DNA from: Elusimicrobiota bacterium
GTDB lineage: Bacteria > Elusimicrobiota > Elusimicrobia > FEN-1173
Reading direction: 5' to 3'
NCBI GenBank assembly: GCA_016207625.1
Contig: JACQPF010000293.1
Span: 1-6,745, forward strand
Length of the DNA stretch: 6,745 bases
A program made the translations under genes and the position numbers. Of the stretch, positions 1 to 5,449 are shown in pieces. Below the pieces are notes generated by a model. It had not been told where the DNA came from. It saw only the letters and a program-made list of their open reading frames with translations, and made no database searches. How positions within the stretch are numbered: the first letter of the stretch is position 1; every line of letters starts with the position of its first letter.

Positions 1-1383
1 CGCCCGGCCCGAGGCCTGGCCGCCGTCCTGCATGGCCAAAAGGTCTGCGTTGATCCCGGACCCCTCTTTCAAGTCCTGCGAGCATTCCGCCGCAAGCTGC
101 GCGTGGCCTTGGCTCAATGGTGACGGGAAAATTTGTCTCGGCGCTTCTTTCTGGGACTTGTGCTTCAAAACAATCCCAGGGGCGGAACCGTATTTCCGGT
201 AATCGTTTTCCTGGTCGGGAGTCAGCGTATCGTCGTCGCATTGCCATCCAGAATTGGCCGAGCTGTTCAAATGCCGAAGCTCCTGCGTCTTGAGCTTGTT
301 ATATTGCCGGTTCCCGTCCTTCATGCTGCGGGCGATCCCCTGCACTTTGTATTCCTTGTTTTTGATCGGCGCCGTAGATCTGTGGGCGTAAAATGGGATG
401 AGCGGATAGCCTTTCCACCGCGGGCATGACCAGGCGTGATCGTTTTCGAGAAACTTGTCCGACCGGCCCACCATGGAGGCGACCCAGATCTCCGGCACCA
501 TCTTCTTGATCACACGGGCCGACGGCTTGCCGGGCGGGTCGTTCTCTGTCGCCACTTTGACGAAATTTTCCGCTTCGGCCTGGTCCCGCGTCTGCTGTAT
601 CCGGCCCTGCTTCAAATCCGCCACAAAAAACGTCGGGATATATTTCTTGTAGTAATATTCCAGGAGGTCAAAGCGTGGCTCCTCGGGCTCATCCCCCGGG
701 GCGGCTTCCTGCTGTCTGGGATAGTCCGACTTTTGCAGATGCGCGCCCATCACGCCCTGCGTGAGCCATGCCGCCGACAAGTCCAGCTTGCCGTTTGTGA
801 TCGCCTTGATCTGCGCCTCTTTGTTTGGGAACAGGGTCAAGAGCTCGTCTTTCGAGAGATCAAACGTCACCTTGCAGACGTATTTCGCATCGGACAGGTC
901 ATAGCTCTTTGAGTCCGGATCCGGGAAAAACTGATTAAAATCGGCTTTCCGGAGCTTCATCTCGCCGTTGATCAAGTTCTCCGTGTAGTCGAGGTATGGC
1001 TCCAGGAAACTCTCGCCGCAGATCGTGCCGTCCTCAAACTGTTCCGAGACGATATAGTCCCCGTTCGCCGTCTTCATCACATTCTTCATCAAGACCGTTG
1101 CGATCTCTGCTTTCAGTGAGTCCTCGCCACCCTCCGGGAACGCCTTAAAGTCGCTCCGGTTCTGGCTTTCGATCCCGGTGATGAGTTGGATATTTGGCCG
1201 GATTTTGTTGATCGTGAGGGCCCGCACGCCCACCTTGCGGAGCGTTTCAACGTCGTCGTCATCCCATTGCTTCCCCAGGACGAAAAGAAAGTCCTCCTCG
1301 GCCTCTTTCAGCCAGTCGGCTTTCGCGACATAAGCACGCTTGAAGTCACTCAAGACTTTCTGCGGCTTCAACTCATCGGCCAC
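1..1383 (-). CDS. P22-type phage portal protein, 3' end beyond window
   Basis: Portal proteins form the dodecameric ring at the capsid vertex. The terminase docks there, DNA enters and leaves through it, and the tail attaches to it. The frame stays open for 461 codons from a GTG at 1383 to base 1, so the C-terminal part is missing; P22 gp1 is about 725 residues. The segment at residues 59-85 (NKIRP..LITGIESQNRSD..AFPEGG) has the pattern of P22-like portals. Residues 153-170 (FPDPDSKSYDLSDAKYVC) and 445-460 (NADLLAMQDGGQASGR) also fit. The GTG is chosen because AAAGGGG lies about 6 bases upstream and the previous gene's TGA ends one base before it. The only nearby ATG, at 1388, opens a seven-codon dead end. 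The call rests on remembered family patterns, not an alignment. The position after the terminase genes supports it. Confidence 0.9.
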   Translation of the reverse strand, partial: MADELKPQKVLSDFKRAYVAKADWLKEAEEDFLFVLGKQWDDDDVETLRKVGVRALTINKIRPNIQLITGIESQNRSDFKAFPEGGEDSLKAEIATVLMKNVMKTANGDYIVSEQFEDGTICGESFLEPYLDYTENLINGEMKLRKADFNQFFPDPDSKSYDLSDAKYVCKVTFDLSKDELLTLFPNKEAQIKAITNGKLDLSAAWLTQGVMGAHLQKSDYPRQQEAAPGDEPEEPRFDLLEYYYKKYIPTFFVADLKQGRIQQTRDQAEAENFVKVATENDPPGKPSARVIKKMVPEIWVASMVGRSDKFLENDHAWSCPRWKGYPLIPFYAHRSTAPIKNKEYKVQGIARSMKDGNRQYNKLKTQELRHLNSSANSGWQCDDDTLTPDQENDYRKYGSAPGIVLKHKSQKEAPRQIFPSPLSQGHAQLAAECSQDLKEGSGINADLLAMQDGGQASGRA

Positions 1384-1384
1384 G

Positions 1385-1657
1385 TCATTCCCCTTTGAGC
1401 TTTCTTTCCAGCGCGGCGATATTCAGCGCCTCAATCTGCCGCCCATGCTCGGCTTGGATCAACGCGGACACCTTCTCCGGCTCCACCAACATCCAGAAAA
1501 TGAATTTGACGAAAGCCCACCGGCTCCCCGTGACCACGGTCTCCATGGCGTCCACCCGGGCCCTGTTCACCATCCCCAACTCCGCCAGTGCCCGCACATC
1601 ACTCCCCATCTGCCGGCGCATGATGTTCTCCCTGGTTAAAATCATAGAGTCACGCAT
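1385..1657 (-). CDS. Small hypothetical protein between terL and portal
   Basis: I do not recognise this 90-residue protein. It begins with MRDSMILTRENIMRRQ, has a charged helical N-terminal half, a short aromatic and hydrophobic stretch at residues 47-58 (WAFVKFIFWMLV), and a charged helical tail ending in ERKLKGE. The stretch is short and contains a lysine, so it is a doubtful membrane segment. ATG 1657 is preferred because it sits one base after the terL stop (TGATATG), with a GGAG about 10 bases upstream. A longer frame from 1684 would overlap the end of terL by 26 bases. The portal GTG follows one base after its stop, so translation is probably coupled on both sides. The position suggests a structural or packaging accessory protein, but no function is shown. 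Confidence 0.75.
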   Translation of the reverse strand: MRDSMILTRENIMRRQMGSDVRALAELGMVNRARVDAMETVVTGSRWAFVKFIFWMLVEPEKVSALIQAEHGRQIEALNIAALERKLKGE

Positions 1658-1658
1658 A

Positions 1659-3083
1659 TCAGCACGTCTCCGGATTGAAGGCATAGCCCGAGTTGCGCGG
1701 CCGGTTGTAGGCGTCTTGCCTGCTCACCGGCTCGGCATGATCCAAAGCGTCCAGCGCCATCACGTAACAGTCCGCGCGGTCCGGGCTGTGGCGCAGCTTC
1801 TCTTTGAGGTCTTCTTTCCTGTCGAGCATGAGTATGTCGCCCAGGGTGAAGTGATACGTCACGCCGGCGAGCTGGTTGATCAGTATCTCGTCCCCGGGGA
1901 TGTCGCAAAGGCGTTCCCGGAACTTGTCCGCCGCGCGGAACCAGGCGTAAGTCTTGTAGTTCTTGTAGGTAATCTCCGCAGACCCCTCCGGCGGCCGCAC
2001 GCGGCCGTCAAAGCCATAGACCCGCATCTTGCCATCCCCGGCGAAGACCTCGCGCAGCCGGGAGAAAACGCCCTCACCGATCCCGACGCGGTCCACACCG
2101 ATCAGGTTGCTCTCGTTCTTCTTCGCGTGCGCCATGATCCGGCCGACGGTGTCCATCAGATCCCGGTGAGCGTAAATCTCCTGGCTCTCGATCTTCGTGT
2201 TCACCAGGTTGTAAATCACCGTTTCGTCGTCACCCTCGCCCGAAATGTCCGCGAAGGTGATCCGCTTAACGACGCGCTTGTCATGTTGGCCGTTCTCCAC
2301 GTTCTTCCGAACGATGGCCTCGGGGATAACCGCATACGCCTGATCCAGATCCTCCCAGGACCCATCGAGATACGCCTTCAAGAGCGCAGGATTGAAGCCG
2401 TAGGCTTTCTTGAGCTGCGCGGCGTAGTTGCGCGGCAAATACGGATTGTCGCCCGGTAAAGCCTGGATGAACTTCGTCCGCGGCTGCGGCGTTATGATAA
2501 AAGCGGGTTTCAGCCAGCACGGTTTCGGGTTCGCGGTCAAAAGGCCCTTGTATCCCCAGGGCGGCACCCGGCCCTTGATCTTGAGCCGCAGGGTCCCCCG
2601 GAGCATGGCCACGTCCTCCTCGCTGCATTCTTCCGCCTGGTCGAGAAAATAAAACATGAATTCGGCCGAGTTGAACTTGCGGACGGTGTCTGAGTCGTCC
2701 AGGCCGCCGAACTGGAGCGCGACGCAGTCCTCGATCACGATGAGCTTCTTTTGCTCCAGCAGCGTGTACGCCTCCGGCGGCACCTCGCGCTTCCAGGTGT
2801 TGAGCGTCGTCGTGTTGAAGTCCACCGCCTGCTTCCGGCCCATGAACCCAACCACCGGCGGATACTGCGTAGGCTCGAGCCCAAACTCTTTGATGATCAT
2901 CTTCGCCAGGAGGTAGCAAAAACGGGACCCGAAAACGGTTTTCCCGCCGCCCTTTGCGCCGCCGTACAAAAGCTCGTCGATGTCGGGGCTCGTCAACGTA
3001 TTGAGCGCCGCCATCTGCTTTTTTGAGAATTCCCAGCTAATGACCGGGTTTCTCTGTGCTGGGCTGGCTTCCATCGTTTGCAT
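1659..3083 (-). CDS. terL: Phage terminase large subunit (ATPase and nuclease)
   Basis: TerL is the packaging motor: it cuts concatemeric DNA and pumps it through the portal into the prohead, using ATP. In a 474-residue protein, the Walker A motif is GGAKGGGKT at 41-49. Walker B with the catalytic acid is FMFYFLDQAEE at 142-152, and a coupling-type LLTANP lies at 181-186. The RNase H-like nuclease domain follows, with acidic residues at D279 (FADISGEG), D331 (GVDRVG) and D435/D438 (SPDRAD). Length and motif order are normal, so it looks intact. An upstream start at 3161 is possible, but ATG 3083 has AGAGG seven bases upstream and overlaps terS by 47 bp. A third ATG at 3074 is less well supported. 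Whether packaging is headful or cos-type cannot be read from the sequence. Confidence 0.96.
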   Translation of the reverse strand: MQTMEASPAQRNPVISWEFSKKQMAALNTLTSPDIDELLYGGAKGGGKTVFGSRFCYLLAKMIIKEFGLEPTQYPPVVGFMGRKQAVDFNTTTLNTWKREVPPEAYTLLEQKKLIVIEDCVALQFGGLDDSDTVRKFNSAEFMFYFLDQAEECSEEDVAMLRGTLRLKIKGRVPPWGYKGLLTANPKPCWLKPAFIITPQPRTKFIQALPGDNPYLPRNYAAQLKKAYGFNPALLKAYLDGSWEDLDQAYAVIPEAIVRKNVENGQHDKRVVKRITFADISGEGDDETVIYNLVNTKIESQEIYAHRDLMDTVGRIMAHAKKNESNLIGVDRVGIGEGVFSRLREVFAGDGKMRVYGFDGRVRPPEGSAEITYKNYKTYAWFRAADKFRERLCDIPGDEILINQLAGVTYHFTLGDILMLDRKEDLKEKLRHSPDRADCYVMALDALDHAEPVSRQDAYNRPRNSGYAFNPETC

Positions 3084-3510
3084 CGTCTGGCCTCTGGCTG
3101 ATCGCGATATCGAACGTCGTGCGGATCGTTCCGCTGTGCTCGTGTTGGAGTTTTTCCACAAACCGCTTTGGATCCCTGGCTTTCAAGAGAAAGATCGCGC
3201 CGACGTCGGAGTATTCCGTCTTCGTCCTGACGAGGTTGCCGTCTTTGTCGTAAGTGAAGCTCTCAACCCCCTCGACGGCCCGACGGTAAAGGGCTTTCTC
3301 CAGGTTCTCGGTGATTTTGATCTCGGCCGTCTCAAACGCCTCGCGGAATTTTGGGTCGTTCTTCCGCCACCGAGTGATGCTTGACCGCTCAAGGCCGACC
3401 TTCTCGCAAGCGTGGATGATCGCGCCCTCCTCAGAATAGGCCTTGAGGAATTTGGCCTTCTTGTGCTCCTTGTAGGCCTTTTTTATTTGTGGCTTTTGGA
3501 GTTTTCCCAT
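3037..3510 (-). CDS. terS: Phage terminase small subunit
   Basis: TerS binds the packaging recognition site and brings TerL to it. The 157-residue product has a basic N-terminus, a helix-turn-helix around residues 22-55 (FLKAYSEEGAIIHACEKVGLERSSITRWRKNDPKF), a helical middle region likely to mediate oligomerisation, and the segment EYSDVGAIFLLKARDPKRFVEK at 99-120. That segment resembles the conserved C-terminal motif of many terminase small subunits. It overlaps terL by 47 bp, the usual pairing. ATG 3510 is chosen over an in-frame TTG at 3519. Neither has a clear SD: the nearest good one (GGAGG) lies about 40 bases upstream, inside a hairpin. The weak start and the structured leader suggest that expression is controlled. 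Confidence 0.93.
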   Translation of the reverse strand: MGKLQKPQIKKAYKEHKKAKFLKAYSEEGAIIHACEKVGLERSSITRWRKNDPKFREAFETAEIKITENLEKALYRRAVEGVESFTYDKDGNLVRTKTEYSDVGAIFLLKARDPKRFVEKLQHEHSGTIRTTFDIAISQRPDDANDGSQPSTEKPGH

Positions 3511-3525
3511 GGCGTTCAAAAATCA

Positions 3526-3560
3526 GCCCGTCGCAAAAGGGCGGGCGTCGCCTCCGCGAC
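3526..3560 (-). other. Two abutting hairpins in the terS leader
   Basis: On the minus strand GTCGC-GGAG-GCGAC (3560-3547) is followed without a gap by GCCCG...CGGGC (3546-3526) and then UGAUUUUUG. The first hairpin holds an SD-like GGAG in its loop. The second, followed by five U (3522-3518), looks like a weak third terminator just before the terS start. The short stems make this modest evidence. The structures may affect terS translation or readthrough, or form part of a packaging site. Confidence 0.35.
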
Positions 3561-3582
3561 TTTGCATGTGCCTGCGGATGGC

Positions 3583-3618
3583 AAAAAAATAACCCGCCCT
3601 CTAGAAACAGAGGACGGG
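3583..3618 (-). terminator. Strong intrinsic terminator upstream of terS
   Basis: On the minus strand CCCGTCCTCT (3618-3609) pairs with AGAGGGCGGG (3602-3593) across the six-base loop GTTTCT. All ten positions pair, one of them as G-U. TTATTTTTTT follows immediately, with seven consecutive T at 3589-3583. This is a textbook Rho-independent terminator on the coding strand, about 73 bases before the terS ATG. It would stop early or leader transcripts from entering the packaging genes unless it is overridden. Confidence 0.85.
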
Positions 3619-3631
3619 CGTCGGGTAAGTT

Positions 3632-3704
3632 GCGAGCTTTGCCGATCTGTAAAACCAAAAAAAATGCGAGTCATTCCAACCCCTTTGGGATCGGTCAAGC
3701 TCGC
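3632..3704. repeat. Long imperfect inverted repeat around terminator 1
   Basis: GCGAGCTTTGCCGATC at 3632-3647 matches the reverse complement of 3689-3704 (GCGAGCTTGACCGATC) at 14 of 16 positions, the two mismatches being adjacent. The spacer is 41 bp. In minus-strand RNA the right arm also forms half of the terminator at 3657-3704, so the two pairings exclude each other. It could be an RNA switch, a dyad bound by protein, or part of the packaging recognition region next to terS. Confidence 0.6.
3657..3704 (-). terminator. Probable intrinsic terminator with interrupted stem
   Basis: On the minus strand an outer stem GCGAG/CTCGC (3704-3700 with 3670-3666) encloses an internal loop of five bases on each side. 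Inside it is an eight-pair stem, CCGATCCC/GGGGTTGG, with two G-U pairs and an AAA loop. One A and then eight T (3664-3657) follow directly. It lies 21 bases beyond the end of the upstream small regulator gene. With the terminator at 3583-3618 it makes a tandem pair before terS. The interrupted stem makes it weaker than its partner. Confidence 0.65.
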
Positions 3705-3710
3705 GCCATT

Positions 3711-3740
3711 ATTCTAACCCCCTATCACTGGTTTCGGCAA
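3711..3740 (-). promoter_or_regulatory. Candidate late promoter (sigma70-like) upstream of terS
   Basis: On the minus strand TTGCCG (3740-3735, four of six matches to TTGACA) is followed after 18 bp by TAGAAT (3716-3711, five of six matches to TATAAT). A start about seven bases downstream falls near 3704, the first base of the terminator 1 stem. The -35 box overlaps the last codons of the small regulator gene. Consensus matching by eye in one gap is weak evidence alone. The placement before a terminated leader and the late genes raises its credibility. Confidence 0.4.
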
Positions 3741-3988
3741 TTGTTATTTTTGCAATAGCTTTCCGTCGATGATTGCAATAGGAACATTTTACAAACACGA
3801 ATCCCAAGGGGTCGAATCAGTTGGATCAGCTGAAACACACGTCGCCAACTGATCACATAACCCAGCCGGGAAAGCTCCATGTGAATCTGTTTCGGCTCAA
3901 GCGCCGGCCGCTGGCGCAGGAGTTTGACGAACACCAAAAGAAACTCAAAACGCTCTTCTTCCGACAGTTTCCTTGCGTCCATCGCCAT
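3725..3988 (-). CDS. Small helix-turn-helix-like protein, possible late regulator
   Basis: I do not recognise the family of this 87-residue protein. After an acidic and aromatic helix (SEEERFEFLLVFVKLLRQ, 9-26) it has a helix-turn-helix-like stretch at about 32-58 (EPKQIHMELSRLG, then YVISWRRVFQLIQLI). Helix, turn and a basic second helix fit DNA binding. The tail from residue 69 (LLQSSTESYCKNNNCRNQ) is polar and probably disordered. The start is ATG 3988, with GGGGGA about seven bases upstream and 13 bases after the replication gene's stop. It is the last early gene, directly before a promoter-like site, tandem terminators and terS. By position a role in late-gene activation or antitermination is plausible, but this is inference. 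It could equally be a terminase or replication accessory. Confidence 0.7.
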   Translation of the reverse strand: MAMDARKLSEEERFEFLLVFVKLLRQRPALEPKQIHMELSRLGYVISWRRVFQLIQLIRPLGIRVCKMFLLQSSTESYCKNNNCRNQ

Positions 3989-4001
3989 GCTGTGTCCCCC
4001 G

Positions 4002-4883
4002 CTACGCTTTCGTTTTCAAGACGAGTTGAAGGCCCGTGGCGGCCTCCGCTTGCCGTGCAATCGTTCCCGGGTCGGTGCCGAATAGTCGTTGATATGCTAG
4101 GCGCTTCACTTTCCAGCGTTGGTCGTCCAGGATGGTCTTGATCCCCTCCACAAAGCCCTTGATGCTGCGGCCTGTGCGAACAGCCCAATTTGTCCATGGT
4201 TGATCAAGCTCAAACCACATATCCCAGCATGCCATGACTGTCTCTGGGGTGTAGACCGTGTAGAGGTTCGAGAGGATCTTGAGCTCTGCGCCATCCGGCT
4301 GGTACGGTTTTGGGAGTCCCTTCTTCTCTTGGATTTTTGTGCAGATGTGGTCCAGGTATTCATGCCAAAAGGGTTTGGGCTCTTTTGGAGGTTTTGGCTG
4401 GTCAACCGGTGGCGGCTGGTTTGGGGCCGCAATCTTTTGTTTTTGCTCTTCTCTTTTGGTTAGGTTTGGTATGGTTTGGTTAGGTACGGTACGGTTAGGT
4501 ACGGTAGGCGTTACTGTAACGTTGCTGTCACGTTTCTGTAACGTTACATTTTTCCGTCTATGGGCCTCAATTCTCTTGCGGTTTTGCTCCATCTTCTTAA
4601 TTCCATATTTTCGCCAGTCGTTTATCTTTTTTTGCGAAGTTATCAGGCCCGAGTCAATCATCCATGCGACAAAATTCTCAGGTTGAACTTCGCACCGTGC
4701 CCCCCTTGCGATCTCCATGTTTGTGAACCGATCCAGATCTCCGTTTTTGGCGCTGGTGATAGCCCAAAGCCAGAGGTTTGTAACCCAGCCCTCCGCTTCG
4801 GCATATCGGACCGCGGCCGAGTCCGCCAGCCTTTGAATCTTCCAATGATCCCGAACGGCCTCATGCAGCTCAATCCACGCCAT
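4002..4883 (-). CDS. Phage replication initiator / replisome organizer-like protein
   Basis: This 293-residue protein has the layout of phage replication proteins that bind the origin and recruit the helicase machinery. The N-terminal domain (1 to about 98) begins MAWIELHEAVRDHWKIQRLA, has an aromatic WVTNLWLWAIT core, and ends near INDWRKYGIKK, resembling the N-terminal winged-helix domains of replisome organizers. A basic linker (99-112) leads to a low-complexity stretch (111-142, with VPNRT, VPNQT and IPNLT), then a proline- and lysine-rich segment (150-170). A helical C-terminal domain (about 171-270) follows, with PFWHEYLDHI and PWTNWAVRTGRSIKGFVEGIKTIL. ATG 4883 has GGGGG six bases upstream and starts three bases after the previous stop. 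The linker DNA holds tandem repeats. The assignment rests on layout and remembered family pattern. No helicase or primase motif is present. Confidence 0.75.
   Translation of the reverse strand: MAWIELHEAVRDHWKIQRLADSAAVRYAEAEGWVTNLWLWAITSAKNGDLDRFTNMEIARGARCEVQPENFVAWMIDSGLITSQKKINDWRKYGIKKMEQNRKRIEAHRRKNVTLQKRDSNVTVTPTVPNRTVPNQTIPNLTKREEQKQKIAAPNQPPPVDQPKPPKEPKPFWHEYLDHICTKIQEKKGLPKPYQPDGAELKILSNLYTVYTPETVMACWDMWFELDQPWTNWAVRTGRSIKGFVEGIKTILDDQRWKVKRLAYQRLFGTDPGTIARQAEAATGLQLVLKTKA
4458..4507. repeat. Ten tandem GGTNN pentamers in the initiator gene
   Basis: Plus-strand units read GGTTA, GGTTT, GGTAT, GGTTT, GGTTA, GGTAC, GGTAC, GGTTA, GGTAC, GGTAG without interruption. The five-base period shifts frame at each unit, so the protein repeats only every 15 bases (VPNRT, VPNQT, IPNLT, within residues 126-142). 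A period that is not a codon multiple suggests that the DNA itself is under selection or arose by slippage. It abuts the 11-bp repeats. Confidence 0.9.
4509..4552. repeat. Tandem 11-bp iteron-like repeats in the initiator gene
   Basis: Plus-strand units are CGTTACTGTAA (4509-4519), CGTTGCTGTCA (4520-4530) and CGTTTCTGTAA (4531-4541), then a partial copy CGTTACATTTT (4542-4552). The consensus is CGTTnCTGTmA. One unit covers about one helical turn, so each copy presents the same DNA face, as initiator-binding iterons commonly do. The segment encodes residues 111-125 of the replication protein, which show no matching peptide repeat. Confidence 0.85.
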
Positions 4884-4886
4884 CCG

Positions 4887-5066
4887 CTACCCCCTTCCCG
4901 ATCCGCAGATGTGCCGGACGCGCGAGGCGTCATCCAGCATGACCTTTGACACCACGCCATTCTGCAACGGCGTGATAATGTGATAGGCCTTTTTGTCCTC
5001 GATCAAGAACGTTTCTTGATCGTCCGTCGCCTGAAAAACAACCGCGTTGCATGCCGGACAATTCAT
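4887..5066 (-). CDS. Small CxxC protein, possible zinc binder (59 aa)
   Basis: The frame begins MNCPACNAVV and ends RHICGSGRG. A CPAC knuckle at residues 3-6 and an H52-x-C54 near the C-terminus could together supply four metal ligands, so a small zinc-binding fold is possible. The middle is mixed beta-like sequence (FLIEDKKAYHIITPLQNGVV). I do not recognise a family. Support for it being a real gene comes from a strong SD (AAGGGGG eight bases before ATG 5066) and from its stop lying three bases before the replication protein start, whose own SD is inside this gene's last codons. It fills most of the gap that would otherwise separate two phage genes. The function is unknown; the position suggests a replication accessory. 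Confidence 0.72.
   Translation of the reverse strand: MNCPACNAVVFQATDDQETFLIEDKKAYHIITPLQNGVVSKVMLDDASRVRHICGSGRG
5000..5022. repeat. Perfect 10-bp inverted repeat with 3-bp spacer
   Basis: CGATCAAGAA (5000-5009), CGT, then TTCTTGATCG (5013-5022) is an exact dyad within the small CxxC gene, where it encodes DDQETFLI. It could be an operator-like protein site or an RNA hairpin with a three-base loop. No U-tract follows on either strand, so it is not an intrinsic terminator. A chance origin is not excluded. Confidence 0.8.
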
Positions 5067-5141
5067 TCGCGCTGCCCCCTTAAAATTGAGCGGCTTTTCA
5101 GGTGAAAGCCGTAAACCGTTCCCACTGGCCCGCTGAGTGGC

Positions 5142-5423
5142 CTATGCTCTCCTGAGCGTCAACTTCTCCGACTGCTCCGAGATCTCGAATTTGAAGCGGT
5201 CGCCATCAAGCTTGCAGACCATGACGACGCGGTTCTCGCCCTTCATGGCCAGCATAACCTCTTGCTCCTGCTGGTCAAGCTGCTCTTTAAGCAAGGCGAT
5301 CCGCGCCTTGAGGTGGAGATATTCCTGGCCGGCCTTCTCCGCGCTGGTTTTCTCCGGCATTGCCGGCAGCTCCATTGTTGACGCGTAACCGTCCGCCTTA
5401 TTCCTTCCGTTCCGTCTCGACAT
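5142..5423 (-). CDS. Small coiled-coil hypothetical protein
   Basis: This is a 93-residue protein of unknown family. It has a basic, probably disordered start (MSRRNGRNKADGY), a long amphipathic helix at about 27-61 (AEKAGQEYLHLKARIALLKEQLDQQEQEVMLAM) likely to form a coiled coil, and a short beta-like C-terminus (RVVMVCKLDGDRFKFEIS). The start at ATG 5423 is well supported by GGAGG five bases upstream. It follows the exonuclease gene by 26 bases and precedes 75 bases without a gene. That short gap holds a seven-pair hairpin at 5091-5111 and the next gene's SD. The helix-plus-strand layout recalls small phage DNA-metabolism accessory proteins, but no function can be assigned. Confidence 0.8.
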   Translation of the reverse strand: MSRRNGRNKADGYASTMELPAMPEKTSAEKAGQEYLHLKARIALLKEQLDQQEQEVMLAMKGENRVVMVCKLDGDRFKFEISEQSEKLTLRRA

Positions 5424-5449
5424 GCTTGCCTCCGATCGTTTTGGTGTTG

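Larger units (their letters stand above)
4458..4645. other. Putative phage replication origin inside the initiator gene
   Basis: The pentamer array and the 11-bp repeats are followed, after about 38 bp, by an AT-rich stretch at 4591-4645 (17 G or C in 55 bases, about 31%) in otherwise GC-rich surroundings. Iterons next to an AT-rich unwinding element, both within the initiator gene, match the known layout of lambda ori in gene O and of several replisome-organizer genes. The origin function is inferred. Confidence 0.5.

Noticed and set aside
133..912. Plus-strand open frames across the portal region
   Set aside because: The minus strand carries an unbroken 461-codon portal frame with family motifs. 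The plus-strand frames show no motif or SD-supported start.
1395..2459. Long plus-strand open frame (354 codons) opposite the end of terL, the small gene and nearby sequence
   Set aside because: It lies antisense to terL with all its motifs. Its product is rich in arginine, valine and leucine with no recognisable motif, as expected from the reverse frame of GC-rich coding DNA.
3084..3161. Longer terL start giving 26 extra residues
   Set aside because: It would overlap terS by 125 bp, and the added residues (MWKNSNTSTAERSARRSISR) are low-complexity. ATG 3083 has a good SD at proper spacing.
3625..3720. Possible tRNA or small structured RNA gene in the gap before terS
   Set aside because: The region has paired segments and a GGTT-like box, but no cloverleaf with acceptor, anticodon and T arms could be built. 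Terminator and inverted-repeat structures explain the pairing.
4458..4552. CRISPR-like or microsatellite array
   Set aside because: Units of 5 and 11 bp with no unique spacers are not a CRISPR array. The position in an initiator gene next to AT-rich DNA fits iterons better than a bare microsatellite, though slippage remains possible for the pentamers.
4954..4975. Six-base inverted repeat CACGCC/GGCGTG
   Set aside because: Arms this short with a ten-base spacer are expected by chance in GC-rich coding DNA.
5091..5111. Terminator-like hairpin CGGCTTT/AAAGCCG in the short gap before the CxxC gene
   Set aside because: The stem has only seven pairs, and CTCAATTTT follows on the minus strand instead of a proper U-tract. 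It is too weak to call.
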